Shown here piece by piece: positions 17,187 to 25,211 of a DNA stretch of 41,353 nt (its first letter is position 1; each line of letters opens with the position of its first letter). This DNA comes from Cytophagales bacterium (lineage in GTDB: Bacteria > Bacteroidota > Bacteroidia > Cytophagales > JAHDFW01). The stretch covers positions 1 through 41,353 of the forward strand of contig JAHDFW010000009.1 in the NCBI GenBank assembly GCA_020627945.1, written 5' to 3'. A program made the translations under genes and the position numbers. The notes beneath the pieces are model-generated. The model saw only the letters and a program-made list of their open reading frames with translations. It did no database searches and had not been told where the DNA came from.

Positions 17187-18977
17187 TTACTTATTATCCC
17201 CTTTATTTTCAGCCGGCTTTTTTGCCTTGTTAGGTTCTACATAAACCTCTGAAAAATCTCGATACTGCATTGCATTATTCGGGAAGTTTCTCACGTTTGG
17301 CTGAAGTAATCTAAATCCTTCATCATACCAAACAACAATAAACGGAGCATCGTTCATTGCTACTTGTTCGGCTTGCAAGAAATACTGGTTTGCTTCTTCA
17401 ATATTTGAAGATCTTAATCCTTTTTCATAAAGTTCATCGAACTTCTCATTCTTGTATCTCATTACATTAGGGTAGCTTTCTTCGTCCATAGTTTCAGGAA
17501 CATCTTTACCATAAAGCATGGATAAAAAGTTTTGAGAAAGAGGAACATCTGCTCTCCAAGCAATACGGAAAAACCCAGATTTACCTTTTTCCAGATTTTC
17601 TACGTGTGTTGCAATAGGAACACTGTTTATGTCAATATCGATATTTAAGTTATCTTTTAGTTGTTTTTTCACTTCAATAGCAACATTGATGTTTCTTTCA
17701 GCACCAGGGTTTACATCGAGATTACGAGCTGGGAATCCTTTTCCATTTGGATAACCTGCTTTATCGAGGTAATACTTTGCTGAATCTATATTCAGACGAT
17801 ACCCTTTAATTTTCTTAACGTCGTATTTCTTAAACGTTGGAGGAGTGATACCATAATATCCACCTTCAAAACCTTCTCCATTTAAAACATAATCCAGAAT
17901 TTTCTCTCTATCTATTGCGAATGAAAAAGCTTTACGAACATTTACATCTTGGAAAAGAGGATCATTCATTTGGAAACCAAGCATGTTGGTACTCATTTCA
18001 GCATTACGCTGAATCTGATATTTACTAAAGTCACCACCCTCATTATGATTTGCCTCCATTATATCAATAATATGTTCTGTTGGCAAACGATAAATCATGT
18101 CTAAATCACCCTTCTTAAATGCGAAAAGCTCTTGTTTTTTATCTTTAATAAATCGAATGTTTATTCCATCCAAGAATGGAAGAGGGTTATCAAACTTGTC
18201 TTTACCAAAGTAATTAGGGTTTCTTTTCAGGTTTACAGATACGTTTTCATCTACATCTGCTAGTATGAACGGACCAGTACCTACTGCTTTTGATCTCATA
18301 TGTGCACCGTATGCTTTACGTGCTTCTTTAGGGAAAATGAATGTGAAAGGCCTTGCAAGATCGTAAGTGAATAATGATGAAGGAGAAACCAACGTAATTT
18401 TGAATGTATATGGATCTACAATTTCCAGTCCTTCAAGATCAAAATCAGGTGTTTTGTTTCCAGCGCTTGCTTCATAATATTCTTTCGCACCTTTTACTAC
18501 GCCATCAAAAATAAAGAAACCTTTGTTTTCTTTGTATTGCGTACATAAAAGTTGAAAACAATATTTGATATCTTCGGTAGTAAGTTCTCTTCCTTTGCCT
18601 CCTTCGAAACAAGAGTTATCATGGAACATTACTCCTTTTCGGATTTTGAAAGTGTATGTCAGTTGATCTTCAGAAACAGTATAGCTTTCGCACAAGTTTT
18701 CCGTAACATCAAGATTGCTCTGGTTAAATTTGAACAAACCATCATATACCTGACTGGCAATACGGTTAGAGATTCCACTTACAATACTATGTGGATAAAT
18801 ATTTTTGAAGTACTCAGGCTCATTAATTCTGAGAGTTCCTCCGTAGTATCTTCCCCCACCAACTTTTACCGGTTTGTTCGAATTTGCATTATTATTAGTT
18901 TCTTGACCACCATTATTGGAACAAGAATACATTACAAAAGCAACTAGTGCAAAGCTGAATATTAACTTTTTAGACAT
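17187..18977 (-). CDS. peptide ABC transporter substrate-binding lipoprotein (SBP_bac_5 family)
   Basis: 596 residues with a lipoprotein signal (LIFSFALVAFVMYSC, Cys near 19) and a low-complexity Asn/Gly linker. The family 5 solute-binding fold is clear: 'GGTLRINEPEYFKNIYPH', 'ASQVYDGLFKFN', 'YTFKIRKGVMFHDN', 'AVGTGPFILADVDEN', 'NVRKAFSFAIDREKIL' and 'YLDKAGYPNGKGFP'. It should capture oligopeptides in the periplasm for an Opp/Dpp-type importer. No permease gene is adjacent; the double ATPase at 7201-9033 is the only matching transporter part in the window. It has its own promoter-like sequence (19011-19041) and its own terminator (17127-17160), so it looks monocistronic. A perfect DnaA-box 9-mer (18790-18798) inside it is probably chance. 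Confidence 0.94.
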   Translation of the reverse strand: MSKKLIFSFALVAFVMYSCSNNGGQETNNNANSNKPVKVGGGRYYGGTLRINEPEYFKNIYPHSIVSGISNRIASQVYDGLFKFNQSNLDVTENLCESYTVSEDQLTYTFKIRKGVMFHDNSCFEGGKGRELTTEDIKYCFQLLCTQYKENKGFFIFDGVVKGAKEYYEASAGNKTPDFDLEGLEIVDPYTFKITLVSPSSLFTYDLARPFTFIFPKEARKAYGAHMRSKAVGTGPFILADVDENVSVNLKRNPNYFGKDKFDNPLPFLDGINIRFIKDKKQELFAFKKGDLDMIYRLPTEHIIDIMEANHNEGGDFSKYQIQRNAEMSTNMLGFQMNDPLFQDVNVRKAFSFAIDREKILDYVLNGEGFEGGYYGITPPTFKKYDVKKIKGYRLNIDSAKYYLDKAGYPNGKGFPARNLDVNPGAERNINVAIEVKKQLKDNLNIDIDINSVPIATHVENLEKGKSGFFRIAWRADVPLSQNFLSMLYGKDVPETMDEESYPNVMRYKNEKFDELYEKGLRSSNIEEANQYFLQAEQVAMNDAPFIVVWYDEGFRLLQPNVRNFPNNAMQYRDFSEVYVEPNKAKKPAENKGDNK

Positions 18978-19010
18978 TCCTATGTTTAATTTAAGCAGTT
19001 AAATAAGAAG

Positions 19011-19041
19011 TAAAGCTAACCTTTAATAGGATTAAATCAAA
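19011..19041 (-). promoter_or_regulatory. Bacteroidota-type promoter of the peptide-binding lipoprotein gene
   Basis: On the minus strand TTTG (19041-19038), 19 bases, then TAGCTTTA (19018-19011). This fits TTTG-N19-TAnnTTTG with one mismatch (last G is A). Transcription would start near 19004, giving a leader of roughly 26 bases before the ATG at 18977. Confidence 0.5.
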
Positions 19042-19079
19042 ATAATTGCGCTCGTTTTAGCTAAAAATGGACAATTATT
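19041..19079. other. nested inverted repeats upstream of the peptide-binding lipoprotein gene
   Basis: AATAATTG (19041-19048) pairs exactly with CAATTATT (19072-19079). Between them lies a 12-bp perfect palindrome TTTTAGCTAAAA (19055-19066). The element abuts the -33 box of the promoter above and follows the stop of the 113-residue gene by 15 bases. It could be that gene's terminator (the minus strand reads into ATTTTG) or an operator for the lipoprotein gene. Confidence 0.4.
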
Positions 19080-19094
19080 GGATTTTTTATAGAA

Positions 19095-19436
19095 TTACTC
19101 ATTTTCAAAGTACTCAATAGCGTGCCATTTAAGGAACTTTTCCTGGTCTTTTGTATCCATGTTTGGTATGGGTTTTTCGAGTTTCCAAATTGGCCAACCT
19201 TCTTGGTCCTGACCCTCCAATGTATAGTATCCGGAAAGACTTAAAATCTTGCATGTCGCAATGTGAATTAGATCTTGTTTGGCTTCTTTTTTGAAATCGT
19301 TGGGTCCGTGACCAAGTTCATTGACACCAATAAGGAAAAGAACACCATTAAGATCTGGCGAATTTCCAAAAGTTTCTTTAAGTTTAAGTGTTAGAATATT
19401 CCACTTAATTTCTAAATCTTCTTCTTGATAAAGCAT
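19095..19436 (-). CDS. conserved-looking small protein of unknown function
   Basis: 113 residues, soluble, with no signal peptide. I do not recognise a named domain. It has a helical N-terminus (YQEEDLEIKWNILTLKLKET), a motif LFLIGVNELGHGPNDFKKE, and an aromatic C-terminus (EGWPIWKLEKPIP ... LKWHAIEYFENE). The codon use and even amino-acid mix look like a real gene. It is divergent from the ComF gene with only 23 bases between the start codons, so the two may share a control region. Confidence 0.7.
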   Translation of the reverse strand: MLYQEEDLEIKWNILTLKLKETFGNSPDLNGVLFLIGVNELGHGPNDFKKEAKQDLIHIATCKILSLSGYYTLEGQDQEGWPIWKLEKPIPNMDTKDQEKFLKWHAIEYFENE

Positions 19437-19459
19437 TTTGAAATTTTTTTACGAAGCTA

Positions 19460-20170
19460 ATGCATTTTAAACCGATCCTAAAAGATTTTCTGGCTTTGTT
19501 CTTTCCGAGAATTTGTCCAGCGTGTGAAAGTGAGGTTCTCAATGATGAGAGTATTACGATTTGTCTAACATGTATGATGGAGCTTCCAACTTTTGATATT
19601 GATCAGTTTGACAATGCTTCGAATGTAGTGACTAATAAATTTCATGGAAAAGTAAAGGTTAGCAATGGTACAGCATTATATCGATATAATAAGAATGCTA
19701 GAATTCAGCGATTGATGCATAAGATTAAATATAAGGAGGGACAAAACATAGGTATGTATTTAGGAAGAATTTTTGGTAATTCAGTTCATCAATTAAGTTG
19801 GTCTCAAGATATTGATATGATTATTCCCGTGCCTTTGCATCCTAAAAAACTTCGTATTAGGGGATTTAATCAGGCAGAAAAAATTGCAGTGGGTCTGTCT
19901 GAGACCATGTACAAACCAATTAATATTGAAATATTACAAAGGAGTATTTTCACAGAAACGCAAACGCGTAAGTCAAGAATTCAACGTTGGAAAAACGTAC
20001 AGGATGTTTTCGAAGTTCGAGAGGATAAAATACTTGAATTGCAGGGTAAGCACGTGTTGTTTCTTGATGACATAATTACAACTGGAGCCACCATGGAATC
20101 TGGTATTAAAGCACTATTAGAAGCGGGGGCTTCAGAAGTTAGTGTGGCAACCTTGGCACTTGCTGAATAA
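19460..20170 (+). CDS. comF: ComF family phosphoribosyltransferase-like protein
   Basis: 236 residues. An N-terminal zinc-finger-like segment has Cys pairs in CPACE (about 20-24) and CLTC (about 36-39). A type I phosphoribosyltransferase domain follows with IPVPLHPKKLRIRGFNQAE and the PRPP-binding loop HVLFLDDIITTGATMESG (about 197-214). ComF and GntX relatives are needed for DNA uptake in Bacillus and Haemophilus; in Bacteroidota the role is inferred, not shown. The symbol denotes the family only. It is the only plus-strand gene before 25 kb and is followed by a strong terminator. Confidence 0.92.
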   Translation: MHFKPILKDFLALFFPRICPACESEVLNDESITICLTCMMELPTFDIDQFDNASNVVTNKFHGKVKVSNGTALYRYNKNARIQRLMHKIKYKEGQNIGMYLGRIFGNSVHQLSWSQDIDMIIPVPLHPKKLRIRGFNQAEKIAVGLSETMYKPINIEILQRSIFTETQTRKSRIQRWKNVQDVFEVREDKILELQGKHVLFLDDIITTGATMESGIKALLEAGASEVSVATLALAE

Positions 20171-20176
20171 AAAAAT

Positions 20177-20209
20177 AAAAGGGAGACAATTTTTGCCTCC
20201 CTTTTCTTA
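20177..20209. terminator. bidirectional intrinsic terminator between comF and the T9SS protein gene
   Basis: AAAAGGGAG (20177-20185) pairs perfectly with CTCCCTTTT (20197-20205), leaving an 11-base loop. An A-run and a T-run flank the stem, so it can serve the plus-strand comF gene (stop at 20170) and the convergent minus-strand gene (stop at 20252). Confidence 0.88.
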
Positions 20210-20251
20210 ATCGTGTTTTGTGTTATGCGTTGGTCGATTACTCAGAATAAA

Positions 20252-22873
20252 TTACTCGATAAAAACTTTCTTTGTAACCTTGTCCTCACCAACAAGTACC
20301 GTTACGAAGTATACACCTCTTTCAGGAATGTCGTTGATAAGTAATTCACGATTATGTATTTGAGTGGACTTAATTACTTGTCCAACAGTATTGTGTACAA
20401 ACACTCTACCATTAGTAAGTGATGGGTCCATCAAGATTCTTACTTGTCCACCAAACGAACTGATATTTATTTTACCAGCAAGGTTATTGTCAAGATCATC
20501 TACACCTGTATAATCTCTAAGGATTACTGCTGCAGAGGTATCAGATATTGTATTTACGAATGATAAACTCTGATCTCCAACAGACAAGATATAAACATTG
20601 TATGCTTTATAGTTCTGGATTGGGTTACCATTTTCGTCTAAGTGAGAAGGATCCAACCTTGTAGTGTAGCTTGTAGCGGCATCATCTTTAGGAATAGTAG
20701 TTGTAGCAAACCCTGCACTGAATGCCATTGCTGTTCCAAATTGATCATTAATGATGAATCCCTGAGCAAAACTTTGGTTAACAACAATTACTTTATATTC
20801 TCCAATACCAGCTTGAGAGGAAGGAGCATCAAAAGTTACTTCCATATCAGAAGGCGAACGATCATCAGCTACATCTGAAGCAACAATAGTCATGTTATCT
20901 ACAGCAGCAGGAATTACAGTTTGTAGAGTAATTGTTTGTGCAGCAGAAACGATATCACAACGATCGTGACATACATCGTCAGTTACAGAAAGAACTACAA
21001 TTGTATACTCAACACCATTTTGAATTGGGTCACCGTTGTAATCTTTTGTTGATTCGAATAAAGCGGCGTATTTACCAGATCCATCCTCTCTTTCAATTCT
21101 GTGATTTGCTAAAGTTGTTGCTTTCGCATCTTCAACCGTAATAGGCATGTCCGCTGTTGGAACCGCAATTACCCAGTATTCTTTAATTCCATCCACATCC
21201 GCAGGTGAATTAAACTCGTAACGTAAATCAAAACCATGATCATCAGGAGTATCCCAAACGTCAAGACCAACAGTATTTACTGCAGGAGCAGTAATATCTT
21301 TCAGGTTTACGTAGATACTATCTGTAGAAAGGATATCTCTATCAGCGGTTGTTCCATTAGCTTCCGACATTACAAAAACTCTGTAAGGTGTACAGAAAGC
21401 TATATCATCACCGTCTATATCTTTATCACCTACAGCGTAGGTTACTGACTTCATCGCATTATTAGCAGTAGAGGCCACATTTTTATAATTTCCAGAAGCA
21501 ACAGCTTGAGCAGCAGCTAAATCAAATGCAGCAGCACTATCTTCTTTTACGATAAAGACTTTATAATTGTTTTGCTTTGAAGCATCTGCAGATTCATTGA
21601 ATGTTACTAATAAATCTGAAGCATCATTATTATCCGCATTATCAACAGCGGCTAACGAAGCAACAGGTTCAGCTACACCTAATAATAAAACTGAGTTGCT
21701 GGATTTAATTAATGTAGATTGGTTTGCTCCCGTGCTATTAAGAATAGCATCGTAGCTACCTTTTGTATAAACATATACAAAATATTCCACTCCATTTACT
21801 ACAGGGTTTCCATTAATATCATTTACACCATCGAAATTAGCGTAATATAAACTGTCGTTAAGGTTAGTTCCTATCATGGAAGTATCAGCATCAACACTAA
21901 CTGTAGCGTAGTCTGCAGATTGTAATAATCCCCACGCATCTTGACAAGCATCTAGAGTATCACCACCTACAGGCACAGCAAATAATCTGATTTCTCCCGT
22001 ATTAACGTGCATATTAGGAAGATTGAAGCTTACTCCTAAATCCGAGCTGTTGTCATTGTCAGTCGTATCATAAGCCGTTACTTCAAATGCTTCATCCGCA
22101 TATCCATTTACACGTCCAGTGAAGATAGCTTCGTTTGCAGTTTCATTTAAAGCATAACCATCTATTTTAAGCTCCCATAATTTCTCACCAGTACCAGACT
22201 TATCTAAAGATCTAACTTTTACCCATCCATACACTGTATCACCAGAAGCTACTTCCATTCTTAAACCAAAGTATTTAGCTGGAGAAACTCCTTTACCCCA
22301 AGCACCTTTTTGCTTAAAGTATGAAATTGTACCTGAAGAGAATGTTTGACTAGTAGCAGCCCATGGAGGAGGAGTTTCGCCAGTAGAAGTTGCAGAGTAA
22401 GATCCAACCTTTTTAAAGTATACATTCTCTGACAATGCATATCCGATAAGTCCACCGTTAGATCTCCAACCAAGACCATAAGAACTACCAAAGTTTTTCT
22501 CAACTTTTTTATCTTCTCCAAATAACCCACCAGCGTACAAGCCAGTACCAGAAGCAGTACTTGTATACACAGCAGACGCACCCCCCATTAAACTAAGGCT
22601 AGCACTTCTTATGTTTTTGAATTCAATAGCACCACCGTACCCTTGAGGACCATAAATATTGGAATTTTTGTTAAGGGTAACCGTAGCATCAGTTACACCA
22701 TCGCAGTTTAGGTCAATCTCGAAAGAATCCCCATTATTTATAAGCGTTACTGCAGTATCTTTTACTATAATATCTGCGTTTGCTACTCCTGCGGATGCTA
22801 CCATCGCACTAGCAAGTGCCGAATAGCCTTTAATATTTTTCTTTAAATTTTCTAAAGTAGAATTTTTTGACAT
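20252..22873 (-). CDS. large T9SS type A sorting domain protein with four tandem beta-sandwich-like repeats
   Basis: 873 residues. The N-terminus (LKKNIKGYSALASAMVASAGVANA) is a long basic-hydrophobic export signal often seen in secreted Bacteroidota proteins. Residues 35-255 form a domain with DGVTDATV and 'YFGLRMEV...YGWVKV...LKIDGYALNETANEAIFTG', recurring in such proteins but of unknown role. Four repeats of about 125-135 residues follow (about 264-400, 405-527, 529-653, 655-785). Each has D-x-SDL-x-V-x-F-like and YKV(F/I)-(I/V)V-like strands, and three have D-x-NG(N/D)P(I/V)-x-NG-V-x-Y or a close variant. The end is a T9SS sorting domain (VFVHNTVGQVI ... GVYFVTVLVGEDKVTKKVFIE, split as the GVYFVTV box and KKVFIE). 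The protein is strongly acidic. Surface adhesion or a structural role is a guess. It lies between two terminators, so it is probably monocistronic. Confidence 0.88.
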   Translation of the reverse strand: MSKNSTLENLKKNIKGYSALASAMVASAGVANADIIVKDTAVTLINNGDSFEIDLNCDGVTDATVTLNKNSNIYGPQGYGGAIEFKNIRSASLSLMGGASAVYTSTASGTGLYAGGLFGEDKKVEKNFGSSYGLGWRSNGGLIGYALSENVYFKKVGSYSATSTGETPPPWAATSQTFSSGTISYFKQKGAWGKGVSPAKYFGLRMEVASGDTVYGWVKVRSLDKSGTGEKLWELKIDGYALNETANEAIFTGRVNGYADEAFEVTAYDTTDNDNSSDLGVSFNLPNMHVNTGEIRLFAVPVGGDTLDACQDAWGLLQSADYATVSVDADTSMIGTNLNDSLYYANFDGVNDINGNPVVNGVEYFVYVYTKGSYDAILNSTGANQSTLIKSSNSVLLLGVAEPVASLAAVDNADNNDASDLLVTFNESADASKQNNYKVFIVKEDSAAAFDLAAAQAVASGNYKNVASTANNAMKSVTYAVGDKDIDGDDIAFCTPYRVFVMSEANGTTADRDILSTDSIYVNLKDITAPAVNTVGLDVWDTPDDHGFDLRYEFNSPADVDGIKEYWVIAVPTADMPITVEDAKATTLANHRIEREDGSGKYAALFESTKDYNGDPIQNGVEYTIVVLSVTDDVCHDRCDIVSAAQTITLQTVIPAAVDNMTIVASDVADDRSPSDMEVTFDAPSSQAGIGEYKVIVVNQSFAQGFIINDQFGTAMAFSAGFATTTIPKDDAATSYTTRLDPSHLDENGNPIQNYKAYNVYILSVGDQSLSFVNTISDTSAAVILRDYTGVDDLDNNLAGKINISSFGGQVRILMDPSLTNGRVFVHNTVGQVIKSTQIHNRELLINDIPERGVYFVTVLVGEDKVTKKVFIE

Positions 22874-23010
22874 AACACATTAAATTTTTATCGAATGCGC
22901 AATATACGTAGAAAAAATTAAACACTTTATATAATAGCTTAAAAAAGTGATAGGTCTCTATTACCGTTTAAATGGGTCTTTTTGATTTTATTTTTAAAGT
23001 TGAAGCTCAT

Positions 23011-23036
23011 AAAAAAAGCTCCCTAAGGAGCTTTTT
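23011..23036 (-). terminator. intrinsic terminator of htpG
   Basis: AAAAAGCTCC (23013-23022) and GGAGCTTTTT (23027-23036) form a perfect 10-bp stem with a 4-base loop. On the minus strand the second arm ends in a run of seven T. It lies 26 bases beyond the htpG stop. Confidence 0.9.
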
Positions 23037-23061
23037 AAAGGCTTTATGACTTATTTTAATA

Positions 23062-24879
23062 CTAGTCAGCAAGTAGTGCTTCACTACGAGCAATAAATCC
23101 AGCTAAATTTTTTCCCGTAAGCAAATTTTGAGAAAGCAAAGCTAAATCATAAGCTTGTTTACTAATTCTTGCGCGATTTTCTCCTTTAGCTTTGAGAATT
23201 CTCTGAATTACAGGACTGTTTGCATTTACAGTTACATTGTACATCAAAGGCATGTCTCCCATAAAGTTCATTCCAGACCCCATTTGCATTTCTTTCATTC
23301 TTCTTGAGAATTCTGGAACCGTTACTGTTACAGGGTGGTCTTCTGGAGTAAGAGCTTCTACTAATACAGTTTTTGTTTTATCATCTACTGCTGTTTCAAA
23401 CAACTCCTTTATTTTCTCTGTTTCTTTTTCCGAGAGAACGCTTTCTAGTTTTATATCTTTTTCGATCAGCTTTTCTGCAGTCTCAGAATCAACTCGTTTC
23501 ATTTGAGTCTTTTCGAGTTTTTGCTCGAGCATTCCTGTAAAATGAGAATCGATCAAAGTATCAAACTCTAGAACATCATAGTCTTTTTTCTTAGCAGATT
23601 CTATAAAACTGTGTTGAGCTTCACGATCTGAAGTGTAAACCATTACAAAATTATCGTCCTTGTCTGTTTGGTTTGCCTTAAACTTCTCTTGATACTCTTC
23701 GAAAGAGTACATCGCTCCTTCAGTATTTTTAAGCAGGCAGAATTTTTGTGCTTTGTCGTAGAACTTATCGTCTGTAAGCATACCGTATTTTACAAATACA
23801 CCAATACTATCCCATTTCTCTTCGTAACCAGGTCTATCGTTTTTAAATAGTTCGGCAAGTTTGTCACCAACTTTTTTACTAATGTAAGTGTTGATTTTCT
23901 TTACGTTTGCGTCAGACTGTAAATAACTTCTTGAAACATTCAATGGAATATCTGGAGAATCAATTACACCATGAAGTAGTTGTAAGAATTCAGGAACAAC
24001 GTCTTTTACTTCGTCCGTAATAAATACCTGTCTAGAATATAGACTGATTTTATTTTTCTGAACCTCGAATTTATTTTTGTCAATTTGTGGGAAAAATAAA
24101 ACCCCAGTTAAATTGAATGGATAATCAACATTTAAGTGAATCCAGAATAATGGATCTGGCTCGAAAGGATAAAGTTCTTTATAGAAAGCTAAATAATCCT
24201 CGTCTTTTAAATCGCTAGGAGACTTTGTCCAGATTGGTTTAGTGTTGTTGATTACTTTGCCATCAAATTCTACTTCGATTGGAAGGAATTTATCGTATTT
24301 GTTAAGGATTTCCTGAATTTTAGCTTTTTGAAGAAACTCTTCAGACTCTTCATTTACGTGCAAAATAATATCAGTTCCTCTAGTTTCTCTAGTTCCTTCA
24401 GAAATAGAATATGTGGTAGATCCATCGCACTCCCAACGTGCAGATTTAGCACCATCTTGATAAGAGAGAGTTTGGATTTCTACTTTTCCTGCAACCATGT
24501 ATGCAGAGTAGAATCCTAATCCAAAGTGTCCAATAATTTGACTTTCGTCTCCTTTGTCTTTGTATTTTTCTACGAACTCAGTAGCACCCGAAAAAGCAAT
24601 TTGGTTGATGTACTTTTCTATTTCCGCATCGGTCATCCCAATTCCATTATCCGAAATGGTAATCGTTTTGGCGCTTTCGTCCACAGATACAGTGACCTTA
24701 AGTTCCCCTAGCTCTCCTTTGTATTCTCCCATCGAAGAAAGTTGTTGCAATTTTTGTGTTGCATCAACCGCGTTAGAAACTAACTCTCGTAAAAAGATAT
24801 CCTGATCGGAGTATAAAAACTTCTTAATAATCGGAAAGATATTTTCCGTATTGATCGATAACGTTCCCGTTGTACTCAT
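23062..24879 (-). CDS. htpG: molecular chaperone HtpG (Hsp90)
   Basis: ATP-dependent cytosolic chaperone. 605 residues, within the bacterial range. The GHKL ATPase motifs are FLRELVSNAVDA (about 29-40), DNGIGM (about 79-84) and GHFGLGFYSAYMV (about 119-131). The middle domain has LKDEDYLAFYKEL, NVDYPFNLTGVLFFPQ and DIPLNVSRSYLQ. The C-terminal dimerisation domain is present. No CIRCE element or other clear heat-shock site is visible upstream. It is transcribed away from the choice-of-anchor-B gene across a 332-base gap and ends at a strong terminator. Confidence 0.97.
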   Translation of the reverse strand: MSTTGTLSINTENIFPIIKKFLYSDQDIFLRELVSNAVDATQKLQQLSSMGEYKGELGELKVTVSVDESAKTITISDNGIGMTDAEIEKYINQIAFSGATEFVEKYKDKGDESQIIGHFGLGFYSAYMVAGKVEIQTLSYQDGAKSARWECDGSTTYSISEGTRETRGTDIILHVNEESEEFLQKAKIQEILNKYDKFLPIEVEFDGKVINNTKPIWTKSPSDLKDEDYLAFYKELYPFEPDPLFWIHLNVDYPFNLTGVLFFPQIDKNKFEVQKNKISLYSRQVFITDEVKDVVPEFLQLLHGVIDSPDIPLNVSRSYLQSDANVKKINTYISKKVGDKLAELFKNDRPGYEEKWDSIGVFVKYGMLTDDKFYDKAQKFCLLKNTEGAMYSFEEYQEKFKANQTDKDDNFVMVYTSDREAQHSFIESAKKKDYDVLEFDTLIDSHFTGMLEQKLEKTQMKRVDSETAEKLIEKDIKLESVLSEKETEKIKELFETAVDDKTKTVLVEALTPEDHPVTVTVPEFSRRMKEMQMGSGMNFMGDMPLMYNVTVNANSPVIQRILKAKGENRARISKQAYDLALLSQNLLTGKNLAGFIARSEALLAD

Positions 24880-25211
24880 GATATGATAAAATTTGTTTTT
24901 TTAGTTCAATTTATACTTCCAGTTTCACAAATCCTGTTCCAGATTAAAAACACTGACAAAATGACCCTTTTTTTCATAAATAGCTAGGCCTTAAAACGTT
25001 ATCCACAACTTTCTAAATATTATATTTACCTATAAACACTTGTTTTTCAACAAGTTGTGTGTGTTGGCGTAAATTATTGTTAATAATTGCACAATTTTGT
25101 GAAAAACGTTAAAAGTGAATGAGTTACGATAATTTTTATTTAAATATTACAACATTTGGTGTCTGTTCACTGCCAAATTTTTAGTAAGTTTGTTGTTCTA
25201 TCCATAGAATT
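24880..25211. other. gene-free divergent region between htpG and the choice-of-anchor-B gene
   Basis: 332 AT-rich bases carrying the control regions of two divergent genes. It contains one perfect DnaA-box 9-mer TTATCCACA (24999-25007) and a hairpin ACTTGTT-TTTC-AACAAGT (25038-25055) with no T-tail. There is also a short palindrome AATTGCACAATT (about 25084-25095). I found no coding potential, tRNA or CIRCE. A single DnaA box is too little to propose an origin here; DnaA control of htpG is possible but unproved. Confidence 0.5.
25185..25192 (+). promoter_or_regulatory. -7 promoter box upstream of the choice-of-anchor-B gene
   Basis: TAAGTTTG matches TAnnTTTG exactly. The nearest TTTG (25155-25158) is 26 bases upstream, longer than the usual 19-21, so the -33 element is weak. 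It lies 20 bases before the ATG, implying a very short leader. Confidence 0.35.

Noticed and set aside
18790-18798. Perfect DnaA-box 9-mer TGTGGATAA
   Set aside because: Isolated, inside a coding region; a few perfect matches are expected by chance in 41 kb of AT-rich DNA.
18552-18947. Plus-strand open frame of 131 codons
   Set aside because: It is opposite the well-supported peptide-binding lipoprotein gene and lacks any recognisable feature.
20051-20056. CACGTG in comF
   Set aside because: Flanks lack the GTT and AAC arms.
24880-25211. CIRCE or other known heat-shock operator upstream of htpG
   Set aside because: No TTAGCACTC-N9-GAGTGCTAA-like repeat is present.
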